A stretch of DNA of 64,000 bases from JADLHS01 sp020848635 (GTDB lineage Bacteria > Verrucomicrobiota > Verrucomicrobiia > Limisphaerales > JADLHS01): NCBI GenBank assembly GCA_037044975.1, contig JBAOIL010000030.1, forward strand, positions 434,001-498,000, read 5' to 3'. Made by a program: the position numbers and the translations under genes. Numbering within the stretch: position 1 is the stretch's first letter; every line of letters starts with the position of its first letter. This document shows positions 27,689 to 36,589 of the stretch, piece by piece. A model generated the notes under the pieces. That model ran no database searches. It saw nothing but the letters and a program-made list of their open reading frames with translations, and was not told the origin of the DNA.

Positions 27689-28570
27689 ATGCAAGACCTC
27701 ATCGCCAAAGCCGCGACGCTGCTTGAAGCGTTGCCCTACATTCAACGCTTCCGCAGTCAGACGTTCGTCGTCAAATACGGTGGCAGTTTCATGGATTCAC
27801 CCGACCCGGCGGTGCGCAACGGCGTGGCGCGCGATGTCGTATTCCTCGAAGCTGTGGGCATCAACCCGGTGGTCGTTCACGGCGGCGGCAAGGCGATTAC
27901 CCGCGCGATGGAAGCCTCGGGGCTGAAGGCGGATTTTATCCAGGGCATGCGCGTGACCGACGAGGCGACCGTGGCCGTGGTGGATCGGGTGCTGTCGCGC
28001 GAGATCAATCCCGAGATCGTGAAGACCATCGAGGAACTCGGCGGGAAGGCACGGGGTTTTTGCGGCGCGGACATTTTCAAATGCCGCAAGCTCTGGCTCG
28101 ATGACAAGGGCAAGCCCGGCGCGAAGATTGACATCGGCTTCGTGGGCGAGGTGACGGATGTCAATGTCGAGCCGTTGCGCGAGTGCATTCGGCGCAGCAT
28201 CACCCCGGTCATCAGCCCGACTGCGCTCGGCGAGGATGGCAAGATTTACAATTGCAATGCCGACGTCGCCGCGGCGCAAGCCGCCATCGCACTCCGGGCC
28301 AGACGCCTGGTTTTCATGAGCGACGTGCCCGGCCTGATGCGCAATCCAAAAGATCCGGCCACGCTTATCACGCATTTGCAGACGAGCGACGTGCCCGGAC
28401 TCAAGTCGGCGGGTATTGTGGACAAGGGCATGATCCCGAAGGTGGACAGCGCCGTGGCCGCGCTCCGGGCGGGTGTGGACAAGGTTTCGTTTGTGGACGG
28501 GCGGTTGCAGCACTCGGTGCTGCTGGAAATTTTCACGGACGAGGGTGTGGGCACGGAGGTGGTCCTTTGA
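27689..28570 (+). CDS. argB: Acetylglutamate kinase
   Basis: Second step of arginine synthesis: phosphorylates N-acetylglutamate. 293 residues from ATG 27689 (MQDLIAKAATLLEALPYIQRF); the 14 codons upstream show no homology. Amino acid kinase fold signatures: VVKYGGSFM, VVVHGGGKAI, SREINPEIVKTIEELGGKA, YNCNADVAAAQAAIAL, LVFMSDVPGL and GGMIPK-type KGMIPKVDSAVAAL. The N-terminal helix before the kinase core is the feature associated with arginine feedback inhibition. The stop codon overlaps the TTG start of the following GH20-type gene (TTGA), so the two are likely translated together. Confidence 0.96.
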   Translation: MQDLIAKAATLLEALPYIQRFRSQTFVVKYGGSFMDSPDPAVRNGVARDVVFLEAVGINPVVVHGGGKAITRAMEASGLKADFIQGMRVTDEATVAVVDRVLSREINPEIVKTIEELGGKARGFCGADIFKCRKLWLDDKGKPGAKIDIGFVGEVTDVNVEPLRECIRRSITPVISPTALGEDGKIYNCNADVAAAQAAIALRARRLVFMSDVPGLMRNPKDPATLITHLQTSDVPGLKSAGIVDKGMIPKVDSAVAALRAGVDKVSFVDGRLQHSVLLEIFTDEGVGTEVVL

Positions 28571-29688
28571 AGTCCGATTCCGAAACAGAAACAATATCGC
28601 GGCCGAGTGCAGTTCGTAACAGAGTAGCGTCCGCGGGCGCAGTGGCGAAGAGCCGCCATGGCAAGCGGTGGGCATTTGTCCTGGCGCTGTTTTGTTGGGC
28701 AGCGGGTGTCCATACGGAGGCCGGGGAGTGGTTGGATGCCTGGCGCACGACGAATCGCGTCTGGCGTGGGGTGCATTTGATGGTGAACAATGACGAGGCA
28801 GTCACCGCGCTTGAAGATCAGTTGCCGAAATTGGCCGCCGTCGGCGTCAACACCCTCATTCTCGAAGTGAACTACAACTTCGATTTCGAGTCGCTTCCCG
28901 AACTCAACGCGCCGGGTGGCGTCACGGCGGCGCACGCAGGCAAACTGACGGCGGCGGCCCGCACGCTGGGCATCCGGCTTATTCCGCAATTTAACTGTCT
29001 CGGCCACCAGTCGTGGAGCAAGACCACTTCGCCCCTGCTGACAAAGCATCCGGAATTCGACGAAACGCCGGGTCAGTTTCCGGGAAATACCAACATTTAT
29101 TGCCGGAGTTGGTGTCCGCAGCATCCCGACATCAATCTGGTCGTCTTTGCTTTGATAGACGAACTGGCGGAGGCTTTCGAGGCCGATGCGTTTCACGTTG
29201 GCCTGGACGAGGTATTCCTCATCGCTTCGGACCATTGCCCGCGCTGCAAAGGGGGAGATCCGGCCAAACTCTTTGCCAAGGCCGTGAATGATTTGCATCG
29301 GCACATCGTGGAAAGACGAAAACTCGAAATGCTGATGTGGGGCGACCGGCTGCTTGACGCCAAGGCGATGAAAGGCGGGGAGTGGGAGTACGCGAAAAAC
29401 GGCACCGCCGGCGCGGTGAATCTGATTCCCAAGGACATCGTCATCTGCGACTGGCATTACGAGAAGCAGACAAACTACCCCTCCGTGCCGTTCCTGCTGG
29501 CGAAAGGCTTTCGCGTCTGGCCGTCAAGCTGGCAACCCCTGGCCGGGGCAAAAGCGTTCAGCGCTTTTTCGCGCGACCAGATGAACTCGCGACTCGTCGG
29601 TTTTCTTTGCACGACCTGGGGAAAGGTTTCAATTGATGCGGTCGCCGAATGGCCGCCGGTTGTCGAAGTGCTTGCCGATTGGAAATAA
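28567..29688 (+). CDS. Secreted glycoside hydrolase, family 20-type (beta-N-acetylhexosaminidase-like)
   Basis: 373 residues if it starts at the TTG at 28567, which overlaps the argB stop as TTGA. That start gives a basic N-terminus and then a hydrophobic signal (KRWAFVLALFCWAAGVHT). The catalytic TIM barrel begins RGVHLMVNNDEAVTALEDQLPKLAAVGVNTLILEVNYNF (in part), has GIRLIPQFNCLGHQSW on an early strand, and HVGLDEVF with Asp214-Glu215, the catalytic pair of GH20 enzymes. The usual GH20 N-terminal beta domain is missing. It probably removes N-acetylhexosamine residues outside the cytoplasm. Why it follows argB is unclear. Confidence 0.8.
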   Translation: MKSDSETETISRPSAVRNRVASAGAVAKSRHGKRWAFVLALFCWAAGVHTEAGEWLDAWRTTNRVWRGVHLMVNNDEAVTALEDQLPKLAAVGVNTLILEVNYNFDFESLPELNAPGGVTAAHAGKLTAAARTLGIRLIPQFNCLGHQSWSKTTSPLLTKHPEFDETPGQFPGNTNIYCRSWCPQHPDINLVVFALIDELAEAFEADAFHVGLDEVFLIASDHCPRCKGGDPAKLFAKAVNDLHRHIVERRKLEMLMWGDRLLDAKAMKGGEWEYAKNGTAGAVNLIPKDIVICDWHYEKQTNYPSVPFLLAKGFRVWPSSWQPLAGAKAFSAFSRDQMNSRLVGFLCTTWGKVSIDAVAEWPPVVEVLADWK

Positions 29689-29798
29689 CGCGACCGGCCA
29701 AAGCGGCTGCGGCAATCCCGCTGGTAGGGAAGTCTGTGTGAGGATGACAAATGCTTGGGTTGCGGGTGTCGGCGCGGGCGCGGCGGGTTACGCGGGCT

Positions 29799-30624
29799 TC
29801 AACCAAAGAACGGATTGTTCGCCTTTTCCTCGGCCACCGTGGTCAGGGGGCCATGGCCGGCGCAGATCAATGTCTCCGCTGGCAGGGTGAGTATTTCCTC
29901 GCGCACTTTTGACCGCGCCAGCTCCCACGCGTTATTTCCGCCACCCATCGAACCGGCGAAAATCGTGTCGCCGACGATAGCCACTTGGGGTGCGTGGTCC
30001 GGCCAGTTGCTGACGATGTAGGTCACGCCGTCCTCCGCATGGCCCGGCGTCGCGCGGTGGGTGATGCGCAGTTGGCCTAACTGGACGCACTCGCCGGTTA
30101 TGTTGCGCTGTTCCAGGGGGGCATTTTTGGAACTGGAATGCACTTTCGCGGCTGGCAAGGACGCACGAATGGTTCCCAAGCTCGCGATGTGGTCAGAATG
30201 CGAGTGCGTGATGAAGACATGACTCAATTCGAGGTGGTTTGCCGCGATCGTCTCCAGTTACGGGGGACACATCAAATCCCGTGTCGAACAGCGCCGCATC
30301 GCGCGTAACTCCATCCCATGCAAGATAGCAGTTCACGGTGATGCCGTTGCCTGCGGTCGTGAACACGCGTAGTTCTCGCCAGCGGTTCAAGTCCTTTTTG
30401 CTCGGCAGCCAGCCGTTGGCGATGGTTTGAAGATTTCCGGGGTGCAGGCCAATCGCCCTCGCGAGCGTGTTGAAGTTTGGTCGGTTGGCATAAACTCCCG
30501 ATTCCTCCAGTCCGGACAGGTCGGCTTCGGTCAATCCGGCGGCGCGGGCGGCTACCGCGGGGGAAGTGTTGCTCATCATGCGCGCTTTGCGGATGATGTC
30601 CCCCAGATGATCTTCCAAGTTCAC
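29799..30624 (-). CDS. XRE-type HTH plus metallo-beta-lactamase hydrolase fusion (frameshifted)
   Basis: Residues about 1-85 resemble an XRE-type helix-turn-helix (NTSPAVAARAAGLTEADLSGLEESGVYANRPNFNTLARAIGLHPGNL in part). The rest is a glyoxalase-II-like metallo-beta-lactamase domain: NCYLAWD...DAALFDTGFD, HSHSDH, ATPGHAEDGVTYIV, IVGDTIFAGSMGG and LICAGHGPLTTV. The HTH with the first beta strands and the metal motif lie in different frames; dropping one G near 30257 (ACT-G-GAG) restores one frame, and the total is 3n+1, giving about 274 residues. The metal ligands are complete. Role may be a thiol-ester hydrolase whose HTH senses or binds DNA; the combination is unusual. Confidence 0.75.
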
Positions 30625-30724
30625 CGGAACACCGTAGCCGTCGGTTCTCTACACCCGCAAGCGACAAATTTTTCGGGCCGCGATGGAAGACTAAAACCGG
30701 CTTATGAATAGTGCCCGGCGAAAT

Positions 30725-30754
30725 GAAAAGCGCGGCCAGTTGCCTGGCCGCGCC
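30725..30754 (-). terminator. Intrinsic terminator after groEL
   Basis: A 10-bp stem GCGCGGCCAG/CTGGCCGCGC with a 4-base loop lies 35 bases past the groEL stop. Read on the minus strand it is followed by CTTTTCATTT. It marks the end of the dnaK-groES-groEL unit. Confidence 0.8.
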
Positions 30755-30788
30755 AATGATTGATTCGATTGTGTCGAATCTGAACGGA

Positions 30789-32429
30789 TTAGTAACCGCC
30801 CATGCCGCCCATGTCAGGGGCACCATGACCAGCCGGAGCGGGCTTTTCCTTCTCCGGGAGCTCGGTGATGAGGCACTCCGTGGTTAGGAGCAGACCGGCG
30901 ATGGACGCCGCGTTTTGCAGCGCGGAGCGGGTGACCTTCTTGGGGTCAACCACACCCGCTTTGACGAGGTCTTCATATTCGCCCGTGGCGACATTGTAGC
31001 CTTCGTTGCCTTTGCTCTTCTTGACGTGTTCGACGATGACGCTGCCTTCGACGCCGCCGTTCGCCGCGAGGGCGCGGAGCGGAGACTCGACCGCGCGCTT
31101 CACGATGCTGACGCCGATGGCTTCATCTTCGTTCGAGCCTTTCACGGCCTCGATCGCCGCGATGCAGCGGATCAATGCAACACCACCACCAGCCACGATG
31201 CCTTCTTCGACGGCTGCGCGGGTAGCGTGCAGGGCGTCTTCGACGCGGGCTTTCTTTTCTTTCATCTCGGATTCGGTGGCGGCACCGACGTTGATGACGG
31301 CCACACCGCCGGCGAGCTTTGCCAGGCGTTCTTGGAGCTTCTCTTTGTCGTAGTCGCTGGTGGTCTCTTCGATCTGGCGGCGGATTTGATTCACGCGGCC
31401 CTGGATTTCAGAGGACTTGCCGTTGCCTTCAACAATGGTGGTGTTTTCCTTGTCCACGACCACGCTCTTGGCGCGTCCGAGGTCTTCGAGGCCGATGTTC
31501 TCGAGCTTGAGCCCGAGGTCTTCGGTGATACACTTGCCGCCGGTGAGGATGGCAATGTCTTCCATCATGGACTTGCGGCGATCGCCGAAGCCCGGGGCCT
31601 TCACGGCGCAGACGTTGATGGTGCCGCGCAGTTTGTTCACCACGAGGGTGGCGAGGGCTTCGCCTTCGACATCTTCGGAGATGATGAGCAGCGGTTTGCC
31701 GAGCTTGGCGACCTTCTCCAGAATCGGGAGCAGATCCTTCAGCGAACTGATCTTCTTTTCGTAGTTGAGGATGTAGCAATCTTCGAGTTTCGCTTCCATC
31801 GCTTCCGCATTCGTGACGAAGTAAGGTGAGAGATAGCCCTTGTCGAACTGCATTCCCTCGACGACTTCGAGGGTGGTTTCGATGGTCTTGGCTTCCTCAA
31901 CCGTGATCGTGCCATCTTTGCCCACTTTGTCCATGGCATCGGCGATGATTTCGCCGATGGTGGCGTCCCAGTTCGCGGACACGGTCGCGACCTGCTTGAT
32001 CTCTTCCTTGTCCTTGACCTTCTTGGCGATCTTGTCGAGATGCGCAACAGCGGCTTCGACGGCCTTGTTGATGCCGCGCTGAATCCCAATGGGATTCGCC
32101 CCGGAGGTGACGAACTTGAGGCCCTCGCGATAGATGGACTCCGCCAGCACGGTGGCGGTCGTGGTGCCGTCGCCCGCGTTGTCGCTGGTTTTGCTCGCGA
32201 CTTCGCGAACCATCTGAGCGCCCATGTTTTCGTACGGGTCTTCCAGTTCAATTTCCTTCGCCACGGTCACACCGTCTTTGGTGACGGTGGGGGAGCCGAA
32301 TTTCTTGTCGAGCACGACGTTGCGGCCTTTCGGGCCGAGGGTGGCGACGACCGCGCGCGAGAGTTTGCTCACGCCGCGCAGGATTGCCTGCCGTGCGGCT
32401 TCATCGAACAATAATTGTTTTGCTGCCAT
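30789..32429 (-). CDS. groEL: 60 kDa chaperonin GroEL
   Basis: ATP-dependent folding chamber that works with GroES. 546 residues, typical length. Diagnostic segments: LGPKGRNVVLDKKFGSPTVTKDGVTVAKEIELEDP (in part), AGDGTTTATVLA with the catalytic Asp region, KAPGFGDRRKSMMEDIA in the apical domain, and the C-terminal GGM-type tail (DMGGMGGY). Starts MAAKQLLFDEAARQAI. It follows groES after 42 bases in the same direction. No CIRCE inverted repeat or other heat-shock operator is visible just upstream. Confidence 0.98.
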   Translation of the reverse strand: MAAKQLLFDEAARQAILRGVSKLSRAVVATLGPKGRNVVLDKKFGSPTVTKDGVTVAKEIELEDPYENMGAQMVREVASKTSDNAGDGTTTATVLAESIYREGLKFVTSGANPIGIQRGINKAVEAAVAHLDKIAKKVKDKEEIKQVATVSANWDATIGEIIADAMDKVGKDGTITVEEAKTIETTLEVVEGMQFDKGYLSPYFVTNAEAMEAKLEDCYILNYEKKISSLKDLLPILEKVAKLGKPLLIISEDVEGEALATLVVNKLRGTINVCAVKAPGFGDRRKSMMEDIAILTGGKCITEDLGLKLENIGLEDLGRAKSVVVDKENTTIVEGNGKSSEIQGRVNQIRRQIEETTSDYDKEKLQERLAKLAGGVAVINVGAATESEMKEKKARVEDALHATRAAVEEGIVAGGGVALIRCIAAIEAVKGSNEDEAIGVSIVKRAVESPLRALAANGGVEGSVIVEHVKKSKGNEGYNVATGEYEDLVKAGVVDPKKVTRSALQNAASIAGLLLTTECLITELPEKEKPAPAGHGAPDMGGMGGY

Positions 32430-32471
32430 AGTTTTAGTTGATGTTTAGTTTGTGGATCTTTGCGAGACGGA

Positions 32472-32765
32472 TTAACCAAGCACGGCGAGAATGTCGTCCG
32501 TGTTGAGGATTTTATATTCCTTGCCATCGAGTTTGATTTCGGTGCCGCCGTATTTGCTGACCAGGACGCGGTCGCCCTTTTTGACTTCAAACGGAACTTT
32601 CTTTCCGTCCTCGTCGGTTTTGCCCGTGCCGAGGGCGATGATGATGCTTTCCGTGGGTTTTTCCTTGGCGGAATCGGGAATAATGATTCCACCCTTTTTG
32701 GTTTCCTTCTCTTCGACTGCTTCCACGAGAACGCGGTCGCCGAGGGGTTTGACGTTAAGTGCCAT
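32472..32765 (-). CDS. groES: 10 kDa co-chaperonin GroES
   Basis: Lid of the GroEL chamber. 97 residues from ATG 32765 (MALNVKPLGDRVLVEAVE). The mobile loop region ETKKGGIIIPDSAKEKPTES and the YGGTEIKLDGKEYKILNTDDILAVL end are standard. The longer upstream reading frame is the leader and contains a (CAAA)n run when read on the minus strand. Located between dnaK and groEL, so all three chaperone genes form one unit. Confidence 0.98.
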   Translation of the reverse strand: MALNVKPLGDRVLVEAVEEKETKKGGIIIPDSAKEKPTESIIIALGTGKTDEDGKKVPFEVKKGDRVLVSKYGGTEIKLDGKEYKILNTDDILAVLG

Positions 32766-32775
32766 AGTTTCGGTT

Positions 32776-32794
32776 TTGTTTGTTTGTTTGTTTA
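32776..32794 (-). repeat. Tetranucleotide tract in the groES leader
   Basis: A run of four to five TTTG units (CAAA on the coding strand) lies 11-29 bases upstream of the groES start. It leaves little room for a classical Shine-Dalgarno sequence. Such tracts can vary in copy number, but here it is short; effect unknown. Confidence 0.55.
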
Positions 32795-32805
32795 CTGTAA
32801 GCAAA

Positions 32806-32827
32806 TCCCGCCGCCCGAGCGGCGGGA
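32806..32827 (-). promoter_or_regulatory. Intercistronic hairpin between dnaK and groES
   Basis: A perfect 9-bp stem (TCCCGCCGC/GCGGCGGGA) with a tetraloop lies between the dnaK stop (32858) and the groES start. On the coding strand it is followed by TTTGC rather than a long U-run, so it is more likely an mRNA-processing or stability element, or a weak attenuator, than a full terminator. It could set the ratio of dnaK to groESL messages. Confidence 0.55.
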
Positions 32828-32857
32828 AAATATTGTGGGCTTTGATGGCCGGCGGAG

Positions 32858-34795
32858 TTATTTCTTCTCGTCCACAACTTCGGCATCAATGATCGGACTT
32901 TCGTCCTTCTGGTCCGCCTTCTCCTGGGGCTTGGGTTCGCCGCCGCTCGGGCCGGATTTTGTTTTGTCTGCCTGGGCATTTGCGGCCGCCGCCTTGTAAA
33001 GCTCGGCGCCAATGGTCTGACTCGTCTCGTTGAGCTTCTCGCTCGCGGACTTGATGGCCGCATTGTCGCTGCCCTTGAGCGCTTCTTTCACGGCGTTGAT
33101 GGCGCTTTCGAGCTTGCCCTTGTCGTCGCCGGAAACTTTATCGGCGTTATCCTTGAGCATCTTCTCGGAGCGATACACCGCATTGTCGGCTTCGTTGCGC
33201 GTCTCGATTTCTTCCTTCTTCTGCTTGTCCTCGTCAGCGTGCAACTCGGCGTCCTTCCGCATCTTCTCGATTTCGTCCTTGGAAAGGCCGCTGCTGGCCG
33301 AGATGGTGATTTTCTGCTCCTTGCCGGTGCCGAGGTCTTTTGCGCCGACGTGTAAGATGCCGTTGGCGTCAATGTCGAACGTCACTTCAATCTGCGGTAC
33401 GCCGCGCGGGGCCGGCGGAATATCCGCGAGCTGGAACTTGCCGGCAGTTTTGTTGTCTTTGGCAAATTGGCGTTCGCCCTGCAAGACGTGAATCTCCACG
33501 CCCGGCTGGTTGTCGCTGGCGGTCGAGAAAATTTCCGACTTGCGCGAAGGAATAGTGGTGTTGCGTTCAATCAGTTTGGTGAACACGCCCCCCAAGGTTT
33601 CGATGCCGAGCGACAACGGCGTCACATCGAGCAGGAGCACGTCTTTCACTTCGCCCTTGAGCACGCCACCCTGAATGCCCGCGCCGATGGCGACGACTTC
33701 GTCCGGGTTCACGCCTTGATGCGGTGGTTTGTTGACGAGCGCATGCGCTGTTTCAACCACCCGCGGCATGCGGGTCATTCCGCCGACAAGCACGAGTTCG
33801 TCAATTTTCTCCGCCGCAATGCCGGCATCCTTCAGGCAGGCTTTTACGGGGGCAATCGTGCGCTCGAACAGCGCGTCCGTGAGCTGCTCCATCTTGGCCC
33901 GGGTAAGCTTGGTCGAAATGTGCTTCGGCCCGCTGGCGTCGGCCGTGATGAAGGGCAGGTTGATATCGTAAACCTGCGCGCTGGAGAGGGCAATTTTGGC
34001 TTTCTCGGCTTCTTCCTTGATGCGCTGGAGGGCGTCGGGTTGCTTGCGCAAATCCATGCCGGACTCTTTCTTGAATTCATCGAGAATCCAGTCCATGAGG
34101 GTGTTGTCCCAGTCATCACCGCCGAGATGCGTATCGCCGTTCGTGGCTTTCACCTCGAAGACGCCGTCGCCGATTTCCAGGACCGAAATATCAAACGTGC
34201 CGCCGCCCAGGTCATAGACCGCGATCTTCTCGTCTTTTTTCTTGTCGAGGCCGTAGGCGAGCGACGCGGCGGTGGGTTCGTTGATGATGCGCAGAACTTC
34301 CAGGCCGGCGATGCGGCCTGCGTCCTTGGTGGCCTGACGCTGCGAGTCGTTAAAGTAGGCGGGGACGGTGATGACCGCTTGCGTGACTTTCTCGCCGAGC
34401 CGGGTTTCCGCGTCGGCCTTGAGTTTGGCGAGAATCATCGCGGAAATTTCAGGCGGGGAAAATTGCTTGGGCTTGCCGTCCACCTCGACCTCGACGGCCA
34501 CGTCACCGTTCGCCGCTTTCACCACCTTGTACGGCACGCGTTTGATTTCTTCCTGCACTTCATCGAATTTGCGCCCCATGAAGCGCTTGATGGAGTAAAC
34601 CGTATTGCGCGAGTTGGTGACGGCTTGCCGTTTGGCGGCATCCCCCACAATACGCTCGCCGCTTTTGGCGAACGCGACGACGGACGGGGTGGTGCGCTTG
34701 CCTTCGGAGTTTTCCAAAACGAGCGGCTCGCCGCCTTCCATAACGGCCATGCAAGAGTTCGTCGTCCCTAAATCAATGCCTAAGACTTTTGCCAT
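32858..34795 (-). CDS. dnaK: Molecular chaperone DnaK (Hsp70)
   Basis: 645 residues from ATG 34795 (MAKVLGIDLGTTNSCMAVMEGG). Hsp70 hallmarks: the ATPase signature IDLGTTNS, VYDLGGGTFDISVLE, VLVGGMTRMPRV, the linker LLLDVTPLSLGIE and the substrate-binding domain with NTTIPSRKSEIFSTASDNQPGVEIHVLQGER (in part). The helical lid and a charged EKADQKDESPIIDAEVVDEKK-type C-terminus complete it. No dnaJ or grpE follows; instead groES and groEL do. The upstream reading frame codons before the ATG are leader. No CIRCE or clear heat-shock promoter could be recognised upstream. Confidence 0.98.
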   Translation of the reverse strand: MAKVLGIDLGTTNSCMAVMEGGEPLVLENSEGKRTTPSVVAFAKSGERIVGDAAKRQAVTNSRNTVYSIKRFMGRKFDEVQEEIKRVPYKVVKAANGDVAVEVEVDGKPKQFSPPEISAMILAKLKADAETRLGEKVTQAVITVPAYFNDSQRQATKDAGRIAGLEVLRIINEPTAASLAYGLDKKKDEKIAVYDLGGGTFDISVLEIGDGVFEVKATNGDTHLGGDDWDNTLMDWILDEFKKESGMDLRKQPDALQRIKEEAEKAKIALSSAQVYDINLPFITADASGPKHISTKLTRAKMEQLTDALFERTIAPVKACLKDAGIAAEKIDELVLVGGMTRMPRVVETAHALVNKPPHQGVNPDEVVAIGAGIQGGVLKGEVKDVLLLDVTPLSLGIETLGGVFTKLIERNTTIPSRKSEIFSTASDNQPGVEIHVLQGERQFAKDNKTAGKFQLADIPPAPRGVPQIEVTFDIDANGILHVGAKDLGTGKEQKITISASSGLSKDEIEKMRKDAELHADEDKQKKEEIETRNEADNAVYRSEKMLKDNADKVSGDDKGKLESAINAVKEALKGSDNAAIKSASEKLNETSQTIGAELYKAAAANAQADKTKSGPSGGEPKPQEKADQKDESPIIDAEVVDEKK

Positions 34796-35116
34796 AAAAT
34801 AATGTGTTTGGTGGCCGTGATACACACAGCCAGATGCTTTAAGCTATGCGCGTGCCATGGACGTTAAACTAGGCAGAACCCCTGATTTGCTGAGGGATTG
34901 TGAGTAATTGCACAAGCGACCACCGATCACCGGCTGTGCCAAAGGTGACGTGATGGCGCAGTTCGGGTGGGCATGGCGCAGATTAATGGCACAACTCGGC
35001 GAGGGCTTGTTCTGAATCAATTTGGCTGGTTGCGGGGAAAACCGCCGAGGAATGAGGCCCTAAAACTCCAATGGTTGGCGATCATCCACGAATGAATCAG
35101 TTCGTAAGGGACCGTG
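34796..35116. other. Intergenic region between dnaK and nuoN
   Basis: About 320 bases holding the dnaK promoter and the end of the nuo transcript. I searched it for a CIRCE-type inverted repeat (TTAGCACTC and its partner) and for a clear terminator hairpin after nuoN and found neither. No gene seen. Confidence 0.5.
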
Positions 35117-36589
35117 CTAATAGCCAAGCGAGGACACCGCTGCCGTCGCGAGTGTCAATAAGGTGCCGGGGAACAAACCAAGCCAGAACATCCCCGCAAT
35201 GCAGATCACCACCGCCAGCCGCATTGGGCGTGACATCGGAATCGGCGTGAGATTCGAGACGTCTTTGCTCCAATAGATCGCCCGAATGACACCAAAGTAG
35301 TAATAGAGTGAAATCACCACCCCGCCAAGGGCCGTGAACGCGAGGCAGTAATAGCCATGATTCGCCGGGGCTTTTTCGATGACCGCCTTCAGCAGGAGGA
35401 ATTTTCCAAAAAACCCCGCCAAGGGCGGAATGCCGGCCAGCGAAACCATCGCCAGCGTCATGGTCGTAGCCAGCAGCGGGGAACGTTCGTTTAAGCCCGC
35501 CAGTCCGCTGATGTCTTCGCTGTCGAGATGCCGCATCACAAGGGCGATAACCGTGAATGCCGCGAGCGTCGTGAACAGATAGCCGCTCAAGTAGTAAAGC
35601 ACCGCCGCTTGCCCCGCGCTGCTTAGCGCCGCCACGCCGAGGAGCAGGTAGCCCGCATGCGCGATGCTTGAGTAACCAAGGAGCCGCTTCAGATTGCGCT
35701 GCGGGATCGCGCACAGGTTGCCGTAGAGAATCGTGATGGCAGAAAGGATGATAAGTAACTTATCCCAGTGTGCCGTGATGCTCGGAATGGCGGTGAACAG
35801 AAAGCGCAGCAGCAGAACAAACCCTGCCGCCTTCGAGCCGATGGCCAGGAACGCGGTCGTGGGCGTGGGCGCGCCTTGATAAACATCCGGCGTCCACATC
35901 TGGAAGGGAAACGCGGCGATCTTGAAGCCCAGCCCGACGAGGACGAACAGCACGCCGAAGAGAAAAACCTTGTTAGACGCGAGTTCAGGATGTTTCGCAG
36001 AATAGGCCGCGAGGTCAGTGAAATTGAACTGTTGGCTGATACCCCAGACCAGCGCGATACCGTAAACCATGAAAGCCGACGAGAGAGCGCCGAGAATCAA
36101 ATACTTCACACCCGCTTCTAGCGCCACGACCTTGCCTCGCGTGAAACTGGTCAGCACGTAGAACGTGATCGTGATCAGTTCGATGGAAACGAACATCATC
36201 ACGAAATCATTCGCGGATGCGGCAAACAGCATCCCCGCCAGAGCAAAGACGATGAGCGAGTAATACTCCGAAACGCCAGTGGCAATGCGATCGGAAAACT
36301 CGACCGCGAGAACTAGCACGATTACCGCCGCGACCAGGAAGAAGCGCTTGAAGAAAACGGACAGACCATCCTGGATGAACATGCCGCCCGAAGCACTGCT
36401 GGCCAGACCGTCCGCCAGGCTGCAACTACAATGGCTGGTGAAAGTATTCAGGAAAAGCAATGCGAGCGCCACCGCTGCGAAGTAACCCAGCGCGCGCTTG
36501 CGCTCGACGGGCAGCCACAAATCCGCCAGCAGCACCACAAGGCCGAGTGCCACCACCGAGATTTCCAATGACATCAAAGACAAATTCAT
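35117..36589 (-). CDS. nuoN: NADH-quinone oxidoreductase subunit N
   Basis: Antiporter-like proton-pumping membrane subunit of complex I. About 490 residues with 13-14 hydrophobic segments. NuoN signatures: LFAASANDFVMMFVSIELITITFYVL, EAGVKYLILGALSSAFMVYGIALVWG (in part), FKIAAFPFQMWTPDVYQGAPTPTTAFLA, RLLGYSSIAHAGYLL, and GIPPLAGFFGKFLLL. The conserved helix-interrupting lysines/glutamates are present. Its ATG overlaps the nuoM stop (ATGA), showing coupling. It is the last gene of the cluster. The frame is uninterrupted. Confidence 0.96.
   Translation of the reverse strand: MNLSLMSLEISVVALGLVVLLADLWLPVERKRALGYFAAVALALLFLNTFTSHCSCSLADGLASSASGGMFIQDGLSVFFKRFFLVAAVIVLVLAVEFSDRIATGVSEYYSLIVFALAGMLFAASANDFVMMFVSIELITITFYVLTSFTRGKVVALEAGVKYLILGALSSAFMVYGIALVWGISQQFNFTDLAAYSAKHPELASNKVFLFGVLFVLVGLGFKIAAFPFQMWTPDVYQGAPTPTTAFLAIGSKAAGFVLLLRFLFTAIPSITAHWDKLLIILSAITILYGNLCAIPQRNLKRLLGYSSIAHAGYLLLGVAALSSAGQAAVLYYLSGYLFTTLAAFTVIALVMRHLDSEDISGLAGLNERSPLLATTMTLAMVSLAGIPPLAGFFGKFLLLKAVIEKAPANHGYYCLAFTALGGVVISLYYYFGVIRAIYWSKDVSNLTPIPMSRPMRLAVVICIAGMFWLGLFPGTLLTLATAAVSSLGY

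Noticed and set aside
33467..34771. Long plus-strand reading frame opposite dnaK (434 residues)
   Set aside because: It is a mirror of the high-GC coding strand of dnaK; it has no start-site support and no recognised motif.
34796..34900. CIRCE operator upstream of dnaK
   Set aside because: No TTAGCACTC-type inverted repeat was found; regulation is therefore left open.
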